64,000 nt of DNA from contig NW_024104332.1 in the NCBI RefSeq assembly GCF_003945595.2, positions 1,116,001 through 1,180,000 of the forward strand, given 5' to 3'. The notes beneath the pieces are model-generated. The model saw only the letters and a list, made by a program, of their open reading frames with translations. It was not told the origin of the DNA and searched no databases. Positions within the stretch are counted from its first letter, which is position 1; every line of letters begins with the position of its first letter. Origin of the DNA: Pipra filicauda (lineage: Eukaryota; Chordata; Aves; Passeriformes; Pipridae). Made by a program: the position numbers and the translations under genes. This document shows positions 38,746 through 51,331 of the stretch, one piece after another.

Positions 38746-40540
38746 AAAGACGACGGCGGTGTTGGGAAACAGGATGCCCGCGTGGAGCAAGGCGGAGTGT
38801 TGCGCGTGCCGGGCGGATAAGATCAGGGCAGAGCTCCTCTTTTCGGTTGGCGCCAGTGGCTGGGCTCCGCTCCCGGCCCGCAGCACGTGTAGTGATGGGG
38901 AGCTGCCTTATCTACCAGCCCTGAGCGAGGAAGCCTCAAACCGCGGCTGGGAACATTTTGAAAGAGATTTTTGTCACCCCAGAGGAAACATCGTGGGGGA
39001 ATAACAGGCCCTTGTAGCTGTAAACCGGTGATGACAAGATAAAGGCACCCAGCTCACCCTTTGTACCTGTTTAATAGTGCAACAGCAATGAATTTTAATC
39101 CCTTTATTTCAGGATGGGAAGGAATGGGGACGTTTCTCTTTCTCAACTCACCTCACTATTTTGTTTCCTGATGTAATGTATATGTACACCTATTTTTTTA
39201 ATGTATGTATATGTAGGGGGTCTGTATGCACACACAGAAGAGTGGGACATGCTAAATGGCGGGTTTTGATGCAGAATTTGAGGAAACGCAACCGTGAAAA
39301 TCCACAGAAGAATTCCCACTCAGAGCCCAGGGCTTTGTTGGGCTCATTTAACCTGTAACCTCAAGCCAAATACCTTTGTACCAAAATACCTCTCCCTGCT
39401 CCCAGGATGCATTATGCTTACAGAGAAGTTCCAGAAAAATGTGGGTGTTGGAAGGTGCCAAGAAGAGGCGAAGTGTGGTTCAGGAGGGGTTGTTTCAGGT
39501 GGCAAGTTGGGTTGATCTAGTGAGTGATCAGGTGATTGACAGCTGTCACTGCTGTCCTCACTGGAATAAGGGACCAAGTGTTTAATCTCTATGGAGAACT
39601 GGAAGAAGGGAAGCCAGAAAATCCCCCACGGGTGGAATGAGATCGTATAAAAAGCTGCAGAATTCCAAATGAAATTGATTCACTTTACTCCCAAATAAGC
39701 ACCTGAATTGGTATGAATCAATACAAATGGCATCAATAAATGTATTGCACTTTGTTCTAGTTTAGCATCTATTTTCAGAAGGCTCTCAGAAAGTATTTTG
39801 ATACACCAATGCATGAAATACTGCTGTCAGATAAATGCAGATTATCCTGGATAAGGGTATTATATCACAGAATGAAAAAGGGCAGCAGAGATGTAAAAGC
39901 AAAGAAACTGTTAGTGCAGATTTCTTGGGAAATGTCAAAAAGGGTGACTTGAGCAGTGGTGGTGTTTGAATCCCAACACCCATTAGTATTTTTATTGCTG
40001 CTGTTTGCCCTGTGCTGCTGCAGCAGTGAGAGAAAGAGCTCAGTCTCCAGCGGTACCAAATAATACTATTTTATTTAATTTTGTGAATTTTACCAATACA
40101 TTAGAACTTACTCTTGTTTTCCTTCAGAACTTAGTCATCTCTGGCACACCTGGAACTACTTCTGTTTTGAAAAGGGTCGTATTGTTACCCGTATTGTAAT
40201 GACTCCTGAGTTCTTTGAAACCTAATTGCAGAGTACGTTCATCTGGTTTTGAGGTGTTTTCTAACATGAACTGGTGTTGGTGCATGTTTCTACTCACTTT
40301 GCATTGTGTGCCACCTAAAAAAGATGAAGTTAACGTGAAAGCCAACCAAAAGCTGGACTAATGAAAAGGTCAAATACATTTATTAAGCATTAAAATTCTG
40401 AGAAGTCCCTGTCGTGCAGGAGATTGTAACAAGAAGACGAAACAGCACAGCATGAGCCATCTCTCCTGATAAAGATCTGGTGAGCAGAGAAGAGTGGAGG
40501 AAGTGGAGAACGTGTGGTGATTCCTGTTACAGGACGTGGC

Positions 40541-40560
40541 CCTCCTCCTCCTCCTCCTCC
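40541..40560. repeat. (CCT)n microsatellite
   Basis: Six to seven CCT units lie in intergenic DNA. On the other strand this is a short polypurine GGA run. Confidence 0.85.
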
Positions 40561-43500
40561 CCATCAGGCAGCGTGCTCAGGGCTTTGGCTGAAATATGCT
40601 GGGATTTGGTTAAACTCAGAAATAATTAAACTTTTTTTTTATTTTATCAGGGGAATGGGAACCTTTCTTTTTATAGTTATAGAAAGGCATCTGAGGCTGA
40701 AGTGACCCAATACCAATAAAGCATCCTCTATTCCTCTAGCTCCCACTGCACTTTGGACATGGCCTGGAAGTAGTCAGTGCCTTGTCTCTCCAAGATCACC
40801 TTCTCTGGACTGTACGTCGTGTGTAACTCAGACACCTGTTTTCTGAGGCCTGCAATGGGTCTCACCATCCTATTTTGGCACCAAACAGGTACCCAATTGC
40901 TAGTGACAAGTAGGACTACAAACAAAGACCCTGTTTAAGCTCTTGTGAAAAACTGTAAGGGTTTTGAAGCTTCTGTTGTCGTTGTACAGCTTGAGAAAGT
41001 TTGCAATATTGAGACTCAGGCTCTAAGGGATGAGCAAAAGTTGTTTAAGTGACCTCAAATATAAAGAAATAAGTGATTATTCCTGTCACTCAGTACAATC
41101 TGCTGTGTCCTTCCACTGTGAAGGCTTGTTTTTTGTGTCTCTGAATCATTACTCTGCTTTTACCTGCAGGTAAACCCGATGAAGAAGTGGAGGGGGATAG
41201 ATGTTCAGCCGTGTCCATCTGTCCTATCGCTGTAGCTCATCCAGTAAGGTACACGTGCCAAGTCTCAGAGGATGCAGTGAGAGAGCACAACTCTTCACAT
41301 CCCCTGCCTCAGACTGGCCCTGGGCAGGTGACTGGATATGACTGAATCTCCTTCTCTGATGAGGACACTCAGCAGGCTACAAGCAGGTCTTCCCCATGCC
41401 ACCAGACGTTGGGTTTGCTGGTGGGGTTTTGCAGCCCTGCCAAATTGCACAGCAGCAGTGGGGACTTTGGTGTTTCTTGGTTTTATCCCCTATGTAGGAC
41501 ACAAAAAAAAGAATTGAGGAGAGGAGGAAAGCAGTCAAATTTCAGCTCAGGGAACAGCCATGCGTGATTAATAGCTGAGAGCTGCTCAGGCAGACTGGGT
41601 GGGGTTTGCTGATTCACCCATGCCTGCAATCTCACTGGGGGATTGGGAGAGGTGATGGCATAGGTATGTGTCATGAAAGGCGTTGGGGACAGCAAGGAAC
41701 GAGGGGAAAAACCTTCTCTGTGCCCAGAGAGGAGAGGCATCACCTCATCTATGGCATTTGGAAAGTGCTGCTGCGTGCACAGAGATGCAGGCACCAGCCA
41801 GGAACCCACGTTAACTTAGGGGAGTTTTTGACATGTACAAGGTCACTCTAAAACTTGACTGACAAAAAAATAAAAGGTGAAAAAAGTCACTCCGCCACCT
41901 TCACTCCCCACACAAGTTTTTGTCTGGCTCCAAACATGGGTTAGAAGCACAGAAACATAGAGCTGAAGTGGACTGTAAGAAGATCAAGCAGTCTGAGAAC
42001 ACCACAAAGAGACAACAAGTTTAAATGTCACAATAAAAAAAAATTAAATAAGAGTAATATTTATTCAAGCCTTCATGCAGATCATCTGCAGAGGAGATTT
42101 ACCGTGCAAAGGGGCTGAGGCCCTGACCTGGCTCAGGCCACCTTCAGAGGTGGAGACAGTAAACTCTGTCACTGTGTGGTTCATCACTCCAGAACCCTGA
42201 CAGGTGCTCTGCTCCCCTGCTTTGTGTTCCCCCCCTCGTGCCCCAGCAAAGGTCACTGCTGCAGGGCAAGAGGGGGGAATCACCCACCTGGACCCCAGGA
42301 GAGGTCTGTGTTAGAGCCAGGCTGCACAAGGACTGGGATAACAGGAACAGGTACTTTCAGGTGCTGTTTTGCTAATTAGTCAACACTCATCAAGACAAGG
42401 AGAAAAATAATTGTGCAGATTGTATCAGAAAGTTTGCGGTTGGCTTGAACTGGTGCTTTATTTTGCAGATACAGGAACATGCAGCGGTTTTAAAGGGCTG
42501 GACTTTTTAAAAATGTTGATATATGAGTTTTGGTTTTTTCCCATTCACCACAGAAGGAAGAAAAAAAAAAATCCGAACAAAAGTCTAATCAATGGCTGTT
42601 GCTTTGCTTCCTTCCATGCTTTTATTTCTCCTTGTAGCTTGCTACCTAGTGTTTTCCCTGCCTTTGGAGATGCCTCTGAAGAAGCCAAATAGGAAGTGAT
42701 AACTCTGGTGATGCAGAGTTTCCAAATACATGTTGCTGTTTGGAGATGAAAAGGTAAGACTTAAATCCAACCCTGAGATGTTTCAGTTTCAGGCTTCCAA
42801 ATAATGCTCTAACCCTCCTGCAAGCACGCTGGGACAGAAACTGTGTGTGTAGATAGCAAAGGCATGATCATTTTCTGGCTGTACTATGGGAACCCCTTAC
42901 TTAATGCTGCCCTACCCATCACACAGCTGGTTTAAAGATCCATGTGATTTATCTTTTTTAAAAAAATAGTCATCTTTCAAGAAACAAAGAGCTTCCTTTT
43001 ACCTCCTTCAGATGCCTTTCTGACAAGGGCTGGTTTTAGGTCAAGAACCTGCCTCTGTTTTCAGGTGGCAGCTTGTCAGGCAGGATTTTTTTTTTTTTTC
43101 TTTTAATTTCCGCTCCCCCCCCCATGGATGAATGATGGGCCTAATTCAGGAACTCTAAAATTGTTATTATTCTCTCTGAGCATGAGAAACACACCTGTAA
43201 TTTCTCACAGAATATGCTTTGTGGCAGAAAAATCGCATTCCCTCCTGCGCCGGTGCGTGAAACGTATCCTTATGTAAAGAGCAGCTTAGCTCATCTGTTT
43301 ATTGCTCCATCAGACTCCCGGCGTATGGAAACGCCTGGCGTGTTTGTTTGTGTGCCGGTGGTTAATGCTCATTAAGCAGGGAGACTAATAGCACTGCCTG
43401 GAGCCAGGCAAAGTGGAAGGCACTTGTTGTATGAATTTCCCCAGCTTGATTTGGCAGGCGCGGGCGGCGCTTAACCTGCGGCACCCCTGCTGCTCCTCTT

Positions 43501-44106
43501 GGCTGTGGGAGCTTGTGCCGGGGGCTGGGATGGCTTTAGGAATGGCCTCTCCCTGCTCAAAGAGGCACTGATGACTGGGTGGGCTGCTGCCGTACAAGGG
43601 ATAGTGATGGAGCCATCCCAGCAGTCCTGCTCCGCCTGGGTTTCCTCCAGTTTTCCAAGCCATGGTCCCCTCTGCTGTCTGCTGCTCCTCCCAGGCATCC
43701 TCCACTCCATTTTCTTCAGGCTTTGCTGGCTAATTTCTCCCCCATCTTCTTCTTTTGCATTCGGGGGATTATCTATGTGTGACAGCAAATGGGAAACTGA
43801 GGCATCTGGCTGTAGAGAGTGTCATGTGAAATATGTCAGCGGTGGTGTAGTGCTAAACTATGAGAAAATATTACCAGACTGACAGGTCAGAGGGAGATCA
43901 GGGTGCTGATAACTCACTGCTCTCTCCAGGCAGGAGAGACAAGCCAAGGCTGAAAATCTGGCATAGCACTGGAGGCAATGTGGATTTCCCCAACTTGTTT
44001 GCATCTCATGCACTTAGAGAAAAGATTCAGTTGGGGAAAAAGATGAGAAGCACTTCTGAAGTTTGATTCGCAGGGATAAACAAAATTTAGGTGCCCAGAA
44101 CAGGTT

Positions 44107-44121
44107 CCCCCCCCCCCCCCC
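44107..44121. repeat. Poly(C) run of 15 bases
   Basis: Fifteen cytosines in a row lie in intergenic DNA. This is prone to length error in sequencing and to slippage. A second C-run lies at about 43114-43122. Confidence 0.9.
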
Positions 44122-44404
44122 GAATTGTACGTGTGAAGTGGGGTGTCTGCTGAGCTGGCCCATATCTGTCAGTAAGCATGGGAACGGCTGCGATCGGAGG
44201 TGTCCGCAGAGACAATGCCCAGGGGATGTGCCTTATTGAAGGCATCGGATCCCAGCTCTGACAGCTATGAAACCACCTTGTCAGCTGCACGGGGTGGGTG
44301 AAATGCAGAACAGACACTGCAAGGGAGCCAATGTGTTATGTGGTTATCAGGCCAGGCTCCAGTCAGAGTAACTCGTTTCTAATGTTAGCATTTTACTGGG
44401 GTCA

Positions 44405-44765
44405 CACAGAATCACAGGATATGCCAAGCTGGAAGGGACTCACAGGGATGATCAAGTCCAACTCTTAGCTCTGCACAGGACCATCCCCAAGAGTCACACC
44501 ATATACCACGTAAAGCTTCTTGAACTCTGGCAGGCTTGGTGCTGTGACCACTGCCCAACCACCCTCTGGGTGAGGAACCTCTTCCTAATATCCAATCAAA
44601 ACCTCCCCTGACACAACTTCAGGTCATTCCCTCGGGTCCTGTCACTGATCACCACAGAGCAGAGATCAGTGCCTGCCCCCTCCTCTTCCCCTCATGAGGA
44701 AGTTGTAATTGCAGTGAGGTCTCCCCTCAGTCTCTTCTTTTTGTTTGTCATCTTGTTCAGGCTTG
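44405..44765 (-). mobile_element. CR1 LINE fragment, antisense, with internal deletion
   Basis: It opens CACAGAATCACAGGATATGC, then 'agctggaagggactcacagg', 'gatcaagtccaactcttagc', 'cttgaactctggcaggcttg', 'aaccaccctctgggtgagga', 'attccctcgggtcctgtcac' and 'gaggtctcccctcagtctct', all typical of a young neognath CR1 type read in reverse. The usual segment between 'gtgaccactgcc' and 'caaccaccctctgg' is shortened, and the part near 44470-44510 is also reduced, so there are small internal deletions. The right end is approximate. Confidence 0.92.
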
Positions 44766-45676
44766 GTAAGATTCAGAGAAGTCTTGTCTTGTGACAGCAG
44801 TTATGGCAGGTGTGTGTGTGGCCAAGGCTGGGGTCTGGCTTTGGAGGTAAAATGTAGTGTGATGCTCCCTGATGAGGCTGGAGACTTCCCAAGGGATGCT
44901 GGGGGACATGACACAGAAGAGCCTGGACAGGGGCTGGCAGCAGGGTACCATGTCAGTGGAGAGAAGGCTTGAGACGCTGTGCATCACTTTGAAGCAAGGG
45001 AGAGCTTTCTCCAAGATCCCTTCGGAGGAGAAGAGCTGAGGGGAGTCTTGACTGAGGTTTTGGGTGCTGAGGATTGGGCTGGGGATAGAGGATGTGGATG
45101 TGGCAGGGAAGCTGCCATGACTATTCCAAAGAGGCCAAGCTTTAATCCAGGCATGTGCAGAAAACCCCACTTGTCATGCTGGTAAAAAAAACAAAACAAA
45201 AAAAACCCAAACCCCAACAGCTAAAGAAAAGCTAATAGGTCTTGGTGGGTGTGATTTGGGATTCTGACATATGTGAAGCATCTGGCTTTAAGTCTCTCGG
45301 GATAAAATCCATTGCATTTTTCTCTTATAGAAAGGGGAAGATCTCAAGTCCATCAGTAAAGACTCTGCTGGGTGGTTAAAGAAAGCAAAAATGAGGTCCG
45401 GAGAGGATTGTCCTCAAAGCTTATGGTTAAGCAGTTGGTTAAAACGGAGAGTGTCCATACTAGAAAAGCTAGGCAGTGCTTACAGCATCCATAGGGTATT
45501 TACATTACAGCATCTTCAGAGTGTTTCTCTTAGAAGCTGTGGAAGAGATGTACAAGAGTGTCTGAGGAACTTGGGCACCAGTCTCACTCATTTTGTCTGA
45601 CAGCTTTGGGCTTCTCAGCCTTCTGCAAACATTACCATCATTTGTCTAGATGAGGAGTGATTATGTTCAAGTTACT

Positions 45677-45720
45677 GTCATTAGGTAACTCTCATCAGGT
45701 CATTAGGTAAGTCTCATCAA
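45677..45720. repeat. Tandem duplication, 22-bp unit, two copies
   Basis: GTCATTAGGTAACTCTCATC is repeated once with a single change (AAC to AAG) and no spacer. It is a simple local duplication in intergenic DNA. Confidence 0.9.
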
Positions 45721-48700
45721 GGGATGATGGCTCCATAATAAAAGTTACCTTTCCTCCTCAATGAGGTAGTCTCAAGTGACAATTTCACTTTTTCACTCTG
45801 CAGAAAAGATGCATCTCCAGACAAAAGGCTGAAATTAGGTCTTATGTTTGGTAAATATACTTTAACCAATGAGATACTGAATGAAAGCTTTTTGCTCTTT
45901 CCTTCTCTTTTTTTTCCTTTTAGATGGAGAAATCCTTCAATGCTCAAATTCTTAATCTGAAAGATCGAAGTGCTGCACTGAGGAGTAAATCTTAAGCATG
46001 ATGAAATCCCTGGACTGCAGAGTTATAGGGAGGTAAGACACCTCCATCCTCATCATTCAGTGAAGGTTTCCTAGTCCTTTTGTTGAGCAACTGCCCCTTA
46101 TTGTGATGCTTGAAAGGATCTTGTCTTGAGATGTGCAGGTCTTCCTGCCTGTTCACAGTGCAGGGAACACCTCTATCCACTCCACAGGTTTCTGCTACGG
46201 GGACCAGCCTCTGGCAAGTCTCAAAGCTGCAGCCCTTCAGCCCCTTTCCAAGAGCTTGATCTAGTAAAGTAAATTAAGATGTAACCTCTGCCTCTGAGAG
46301 CCTTTGGACTCACATATATCTAGAAGCATATCCATAAGATTCATGTACTGAATGCAAACTATAATAGCACTCATTCTGGAATAAGAGTTGTTTTATTTTA
46401 TCTGGACTTAATACATTTTCTTATTCTAGCTTAAGAGCATCCAGAAAAGCTCTTCTAGTCAATTTTCAAGTGTCAACAAGCTGTTTTTCTTGGTCTCACA
46501 AACTCGTCTTTGAAATGGGAATAACTTAGTCTCCCATATGGTGTTGAAAGCTACTTCATAGCGGAAATCTCCTGTATATTCATACAAAATTTTAGAGGAG
46601 CAGGTGGAAATTATCTGGCAATTAAAGTTAGTGCTATGGAGCTAGGACTTGGAATGACACAGTCAATCTATTCAAAGTTCTCATCTCCTACTGTCAGCAG
46701 TTGGTTACGTGACTGTTCATCGTACTGTTCCTCAGGGGGAGAAAAAGCCCTCAGAGAGATGGCAAAAGATTTCAGCTGATTTCTGATAGCTGCTTTTGAG
46801 CAGATGATGACATTTATCTGAAAGGAAACAGTTAAAAGTGGGTTCTTTAGCAGCTCTGGCTCTGACATCGTTCTACAGACTTATTGGGGTATTAACAAAG
46901 AAAAGTAGCTTTCTGTGAACGCAGGAAGTGGCCTCCAGTAAAGTTTACAAATTTCACAGAAAAACGGACATAAAAAGGTCAAAACTCTCCCCAGCCATTC
47001 ATGTCTAATTTTATTTCTAGCATTAGATTCCTCTACTCACTTGAAATACTCCGGTCTGAGCAATAATATAGGGTGGTTGCCATCATCCTGAAGTGTTCAT
47101 CATCCTCTTGTAGCATCAGTCAAAGGTGTATCCGTCACCATTTTTCAGAATTCCTCGGTATTTTCTTGAATGTTTGTAGCTGGTGTTAGATCACCAAAGA
47201 AATGTTTTCATCCATCGCAAAAATTACAAACTTCAGGGGTTTCGTTTGTTTGTTTAGGTTTGTTTTGGTTGGGTTTTTTTTTCCCTCTGACTTGTTTCAA
47301 TTTGTGCAGAACTAGTTAATCTCATGCCTCCCTCAAAGGTTTTGCTCAAAATTTCCAAACTGTCCTGAATGAAAGACCTGATGAACTATTTTACCTCCAT
47401 AATGTATGACTTGTAGGGAGATATAAACACATATAAACAGCTGTTTTGGCTGGAAGTTTGTTTGAAATATTGTTTCAAATATATATAAAAATGAAGCACA
47501 GCACTTCATGGAGGCCCCATTAACAGGCAGGAAGATTTGCTGCCTGTGCCTTTTACATGCTGCTCCTGTCCAAATTTCTCTCTGGTGTTATGGTGAGGAG
47601 CATTGTGGCATTGCTGTGAAAACTCTGCCATGCATCAAGAGCCCCAAGTGAGACCAGTTCCCTGTAAAGCAGATGCTCAGGTGGTTTCCACTGAGGGCTT
47701 GGTGCTTATGGAGGTCTCTCCATCCTGCTGAGGCCAGAAGGTAATTGGGGAATTCAGTGTTTGGCATGAGAAATCTTGGAAGAGGGGAGAGTTTAGCTGG
47801 CTTAAAATTAAGCAGTGGAAGTTAAAGGGAAACACGATCGATCTCAGCTGGAAGTTGCTGCGTTTTAAATATGGGATGGTTCTTTTTTGTGACCTGTGTA
47901 AGAGTTTGCTAATGAACCTGATTTATTATAGAAGCTGAAAGAAATAGCTTTGCACAGCAAGATAAGCATGCTTTTGACTTGGTTCCAGGTATGACAATAG
48001 CTGAGAGCCATCAAAAGTAGGAAGAAAATAGCTGCCAACAGTCCTGTCTAACTCAGATGATCCTGAATTTCTTCTTGCTCTGTCAAACCCTGCTCACTCA
48101 GTCCTTTCCGATGGAAGTGAGGACAGAATGTTCCCTCAAGAGCAGTTTTTGTTCCTAAGCATTGACTGTGCTTTCTTTGTAGGATAATGGAGAGCCTTGG
48201 AAAGTGAACTCTCTCCTCTGCCATCCTCTGCATCTCCGACAAGGAATGCTGGGTACTGAGCATGGAGGACACGTGGGATGGAAAGAGGTTCAGCCTCTAA
48301 GGTTCAGAGTATGCCAGCAGATATCAGCAACACATCAGAAATGATAGTCAGGAAGGCATTTTTGAGGAAAAAGGTCTGCTATTGAAGTTACTGAAGAAGT
48401 CGTGTCTCCTGCTCCTGACTGCAGCAAGTGGAATTACCAGACCAACTCTTTTCTTCCCTTCTCCCTGAAGAAGACAGTGAGAGGCCAGGTAAGCCTTCAC
48501 CACACCTTGGCAGGAAAAACCTGTGCTGGGGAAATTGGTACATGTGGACTGGGTGAGTGCTAGAAAATGTGTACTCTTAGACTACAGGATTGTGGTCTGA
48601 AATAAACCCAGAACCTGAGCTTTGAGGATTTTCTGGCACTGAAAATGCAACTGTGTATGGTGAGGTTTGTGTGTATGCTGTACCAATGCAACTGGATTTT

Positions 48701-49574
48701 TATGGAGCTTTTCCTCTTGTTCTGGGAGGAACACCTTGCCAGAGAGGTAAAGGACACTTAGCTATTTGGATGACCAGAAAGATAAGGTGATGTATAAAAC
48801 AAGAATGAAAAATATGACATTCTAACTGGAAAATACAAACTTCGTGAATTTGGGCACTTTCACAGTCTTTTAACAAAACCTGGAAACAAATGGTTGAAAG
48901 TTGGCTAAAAATATTTACCCCCTAGTCAAAATGTCTACTTTTTTCCTTGTTTCCCCATCAGGCTGTTTAAACCTGCTAAGAGATTAGTTTTGGCTATGAG
49001 TTTTCATGCATAATCTGAGTTGTAAACAAGGGGTTTTTTCTTCTAATATGTAAAATAATTGGATTTTGAACAATGTTGTATATTTGAAGCTAGTCACATA
49101 TGTAACTAATAGTTATAAAATTGGAGGGAGTTTCAGGTCATTGTTTGAGGGTAAAGATGCTGAAGAAAGACACAATTTGGAGCAGTTCAGTTCAAATACT
49201 TTCTCAGCTGCAGCTTTTGCTCTGTCCTGTGAATTTCCAGGACCCTACCATTATGTGAAGGCTTATTTTGAAACTTTGAGCATTCAGTCTATGGTTTTAA
49301 AGGAGAGGATGAGGGCTTTTTGCCCCACTTGGGGAATTTGATCTTGATCTGAATGCTGTGGCCTTTAAAATCCTGGAATGGTGATGTCTGTCTTTCAGAA
49401 ATCTATGCAGGTGTGTAACTCAGTACTTCTGTACCCAAAGGCATTTCTTCATGTGTTTCTTCACTAAGACTCAAAATTTCCACACTGAAGTGCAATAATA
49501 TTGCTTAGGGAAACTTACCTTGCCTTGAAATCCTCCTCATTGCTAGAAGTGCCTGAAGGTGCATGTAGTAACTG

Positions 49575-49638
49575 TCCTTATAGTCATAAGCTATGCAATT
49601 ATAAGCTATATGTAGTTATAAGTAGCTATAAGCTACTT
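49575..49638. repeat. Imperfect repeats of a TTATAAGCTA unit
   Basis: The words CATAAGCTATG, TTATAAGCTATA, GTTATAAGTAG and CTATAAGCTAC follow each other over about 60 bases. Each contains a near-palindromic TATAAGCTA core, so this looks like a diverged minisatellite with some hairpin potential. Confidence 0.75.
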
Positions 49639-51292
49639 GGATACTCTAAAAGTAAGGTGGAAATGATTAAAAGTTTCAGGAGGGCTTGGGCAGAGGGAGG
49701 AGTCCATGCTCAGGAATACGTCTCCCCTGTTACACACAGATGTGCCAGAGGGGAAAATGGAAGTGGAAGAGAAGTCCCCTCTGGGTTTAAGGCTGGGGGG
49801 TCCTCGAGGTGCTGCTGCCATGGCCCCAGGGTAGTGTCCAGCTCTAGCAGGGGTCCAAACCTTTTGCTGGTATTTGAAGATTTGTGTCTGCTTTGGAGTG
49901 AATTTTTAAAGTCAGTGCAGAGTGTGAGGCTTGCTGGTTTTCATTTTTAAGGAGAAGAGTAATGGATTTGTTCATCAGCTGCTGACAACTCTGTCTCTGG
50001 GCAAAGAGGGAGGGGGACAAGATGTGTAAGTTGGGTTAATGACCCCCTTTCAAGACTATCCTGCCTCGACCAGTAATTTCTGTAACTTTACAGCCAGTGT
50101 TTAGTGTGTGGATGGAGATGTTTTCTTCCCTTCTCCACAGCAAAATCCCTCAGTCCCATGCTCCTTTCCCTCCAAAATTCCTTGTGCTCCACTCACCTGC
50201 CCCACATTAGGCATGCAGCTCTGTTACTTCCCAGCCCCTTGCTTTTCCTTCCTCTACACCTTTCCAAGGGTGTTCAGGTTTGAGATGTCTCTTTTCTCCC
50301 TCCCCTCCTTCACTGTGGTGGATTCGTCCCAGTCTGAACCTGAAGGTGGCACCAACATTGGCAGAGGGAGAGTGAGCTCGTGCTCCCTGTGGCATCCAGA
50401 CAGCATGTCTGGCAAACCTGTAGTCTCCCCAGGACGCCCCACTGTGCTGGCTGGCAGGGAGGAGGGGACAGATGATAAATGAGTCACAAAAATGCTGTTC
50501 TTGGTGCACAGTGAGTGCCACAGGGCTCCAGAGTAGATCTGAAAACATAACTCCTGGGTATGTGCAAGCCATCTCTCCCGAGGCTGGGAATGGTTCCCTT
50601 GCTCTCTGGCAGCCTGAAAGCAGCCAAGGAAGCCATCATAGTCACAGTCATTATTTATTTTGTTATTTTATATCAGAAAAACTTCTGCTGGGAGAGACAC
50701 ACAGACTGTCCAGTTATCTCTTCCTGCTTTTAACCCATCAATGTCCTTAAAAACACAGTCCGGGTAGACACAGCATCCTCTTCTGAGCCCCTAGCTAAAG
50801 GTGTGCAAGCACAGGTCCTTCATGGACCCTCTCAGGTGCTTACCGTTGATCCTGAAGATGAAAATTGGCAGTAACTGAGAAGATTTTGGTTTTCCTGAGG
50901 TTAAAAGTCACATTTTGTCAACTCTAAACTAAGACAGGTTTTGTCTGGGCGGTATCTGACACACAGCTTGCCGCCTGCTATATCTGAGATTAAGATGTTT
51001 CCATCAAAACAAAATCCCCTTATATTAAGCTATTTTAGCTCTGTTTTTTTCTCTAGGATACTGAATAGAAGCTATTTAAAGGTATTTTAGTGGGAAGCAT
51101 CCATGGATGCTGATCACAGCTCTCTCTGCTGTCTGTTCATAGGATGCAGACATTCTTGTTCAGTTTCTAGACATTACATCTGTTTGTTAAACTCAAAGAT
51201 TGAGTTTTTCTCGAGCTTTTTAGGTCTGACTCACATTGCTCAGGGATCATGGTGCAAATGCTGTTTCTTTTTTGCAAGATCAGTACAATCAG

Positions 51293-51331
51293 GCTGTATG
51301 GTCTGGCTGTGCTGTATGGTCTGGCTGTGCT
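51293..51331. repeat. Tandem duplication, 18-bp unit, two copies
   Basis: GCTGTATGGTCTGGCTGT occurs twice back to back with no change, followed by the first bases of a third unit. Identical copies suggest a recent slippage event. It explains the repeated residues in the open frames crossing it. Confidence 0.92.

Larger units (their letters stand above)
38746..44404. other. Intergenic region, second part; no protein gene seen
   Basis: No coding exon was recognised. The left end (38746-39060) is unusually GC- and CpG-rich and holds three GATA-type motifs (38816, 38908 reversed, 39037) and a CACGTG box near 38885. An AT-rich stretch at 39650-39760 has three ATCAAT/ATTGAT motifs. Around 43190-43390 is a stretch with retained CpGs, a forkhead-like TGTTTGTTTG and a CTCATTAAGC homeodomain-like motif. 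One segment with splice-like ends lies at 42638-42753. A faint CR1-like start (ACAGAAACATAGAGCTGAAG) is seen at 41950. Confidence 0.7.

Noticed and set aside
41941..42010. Possible CR1 tail remnant (AGAAACATAGAGCTGAAG)
   Set aside because: Similarity covers only about 30 bases and the CR1 body is missing; too weak to call.
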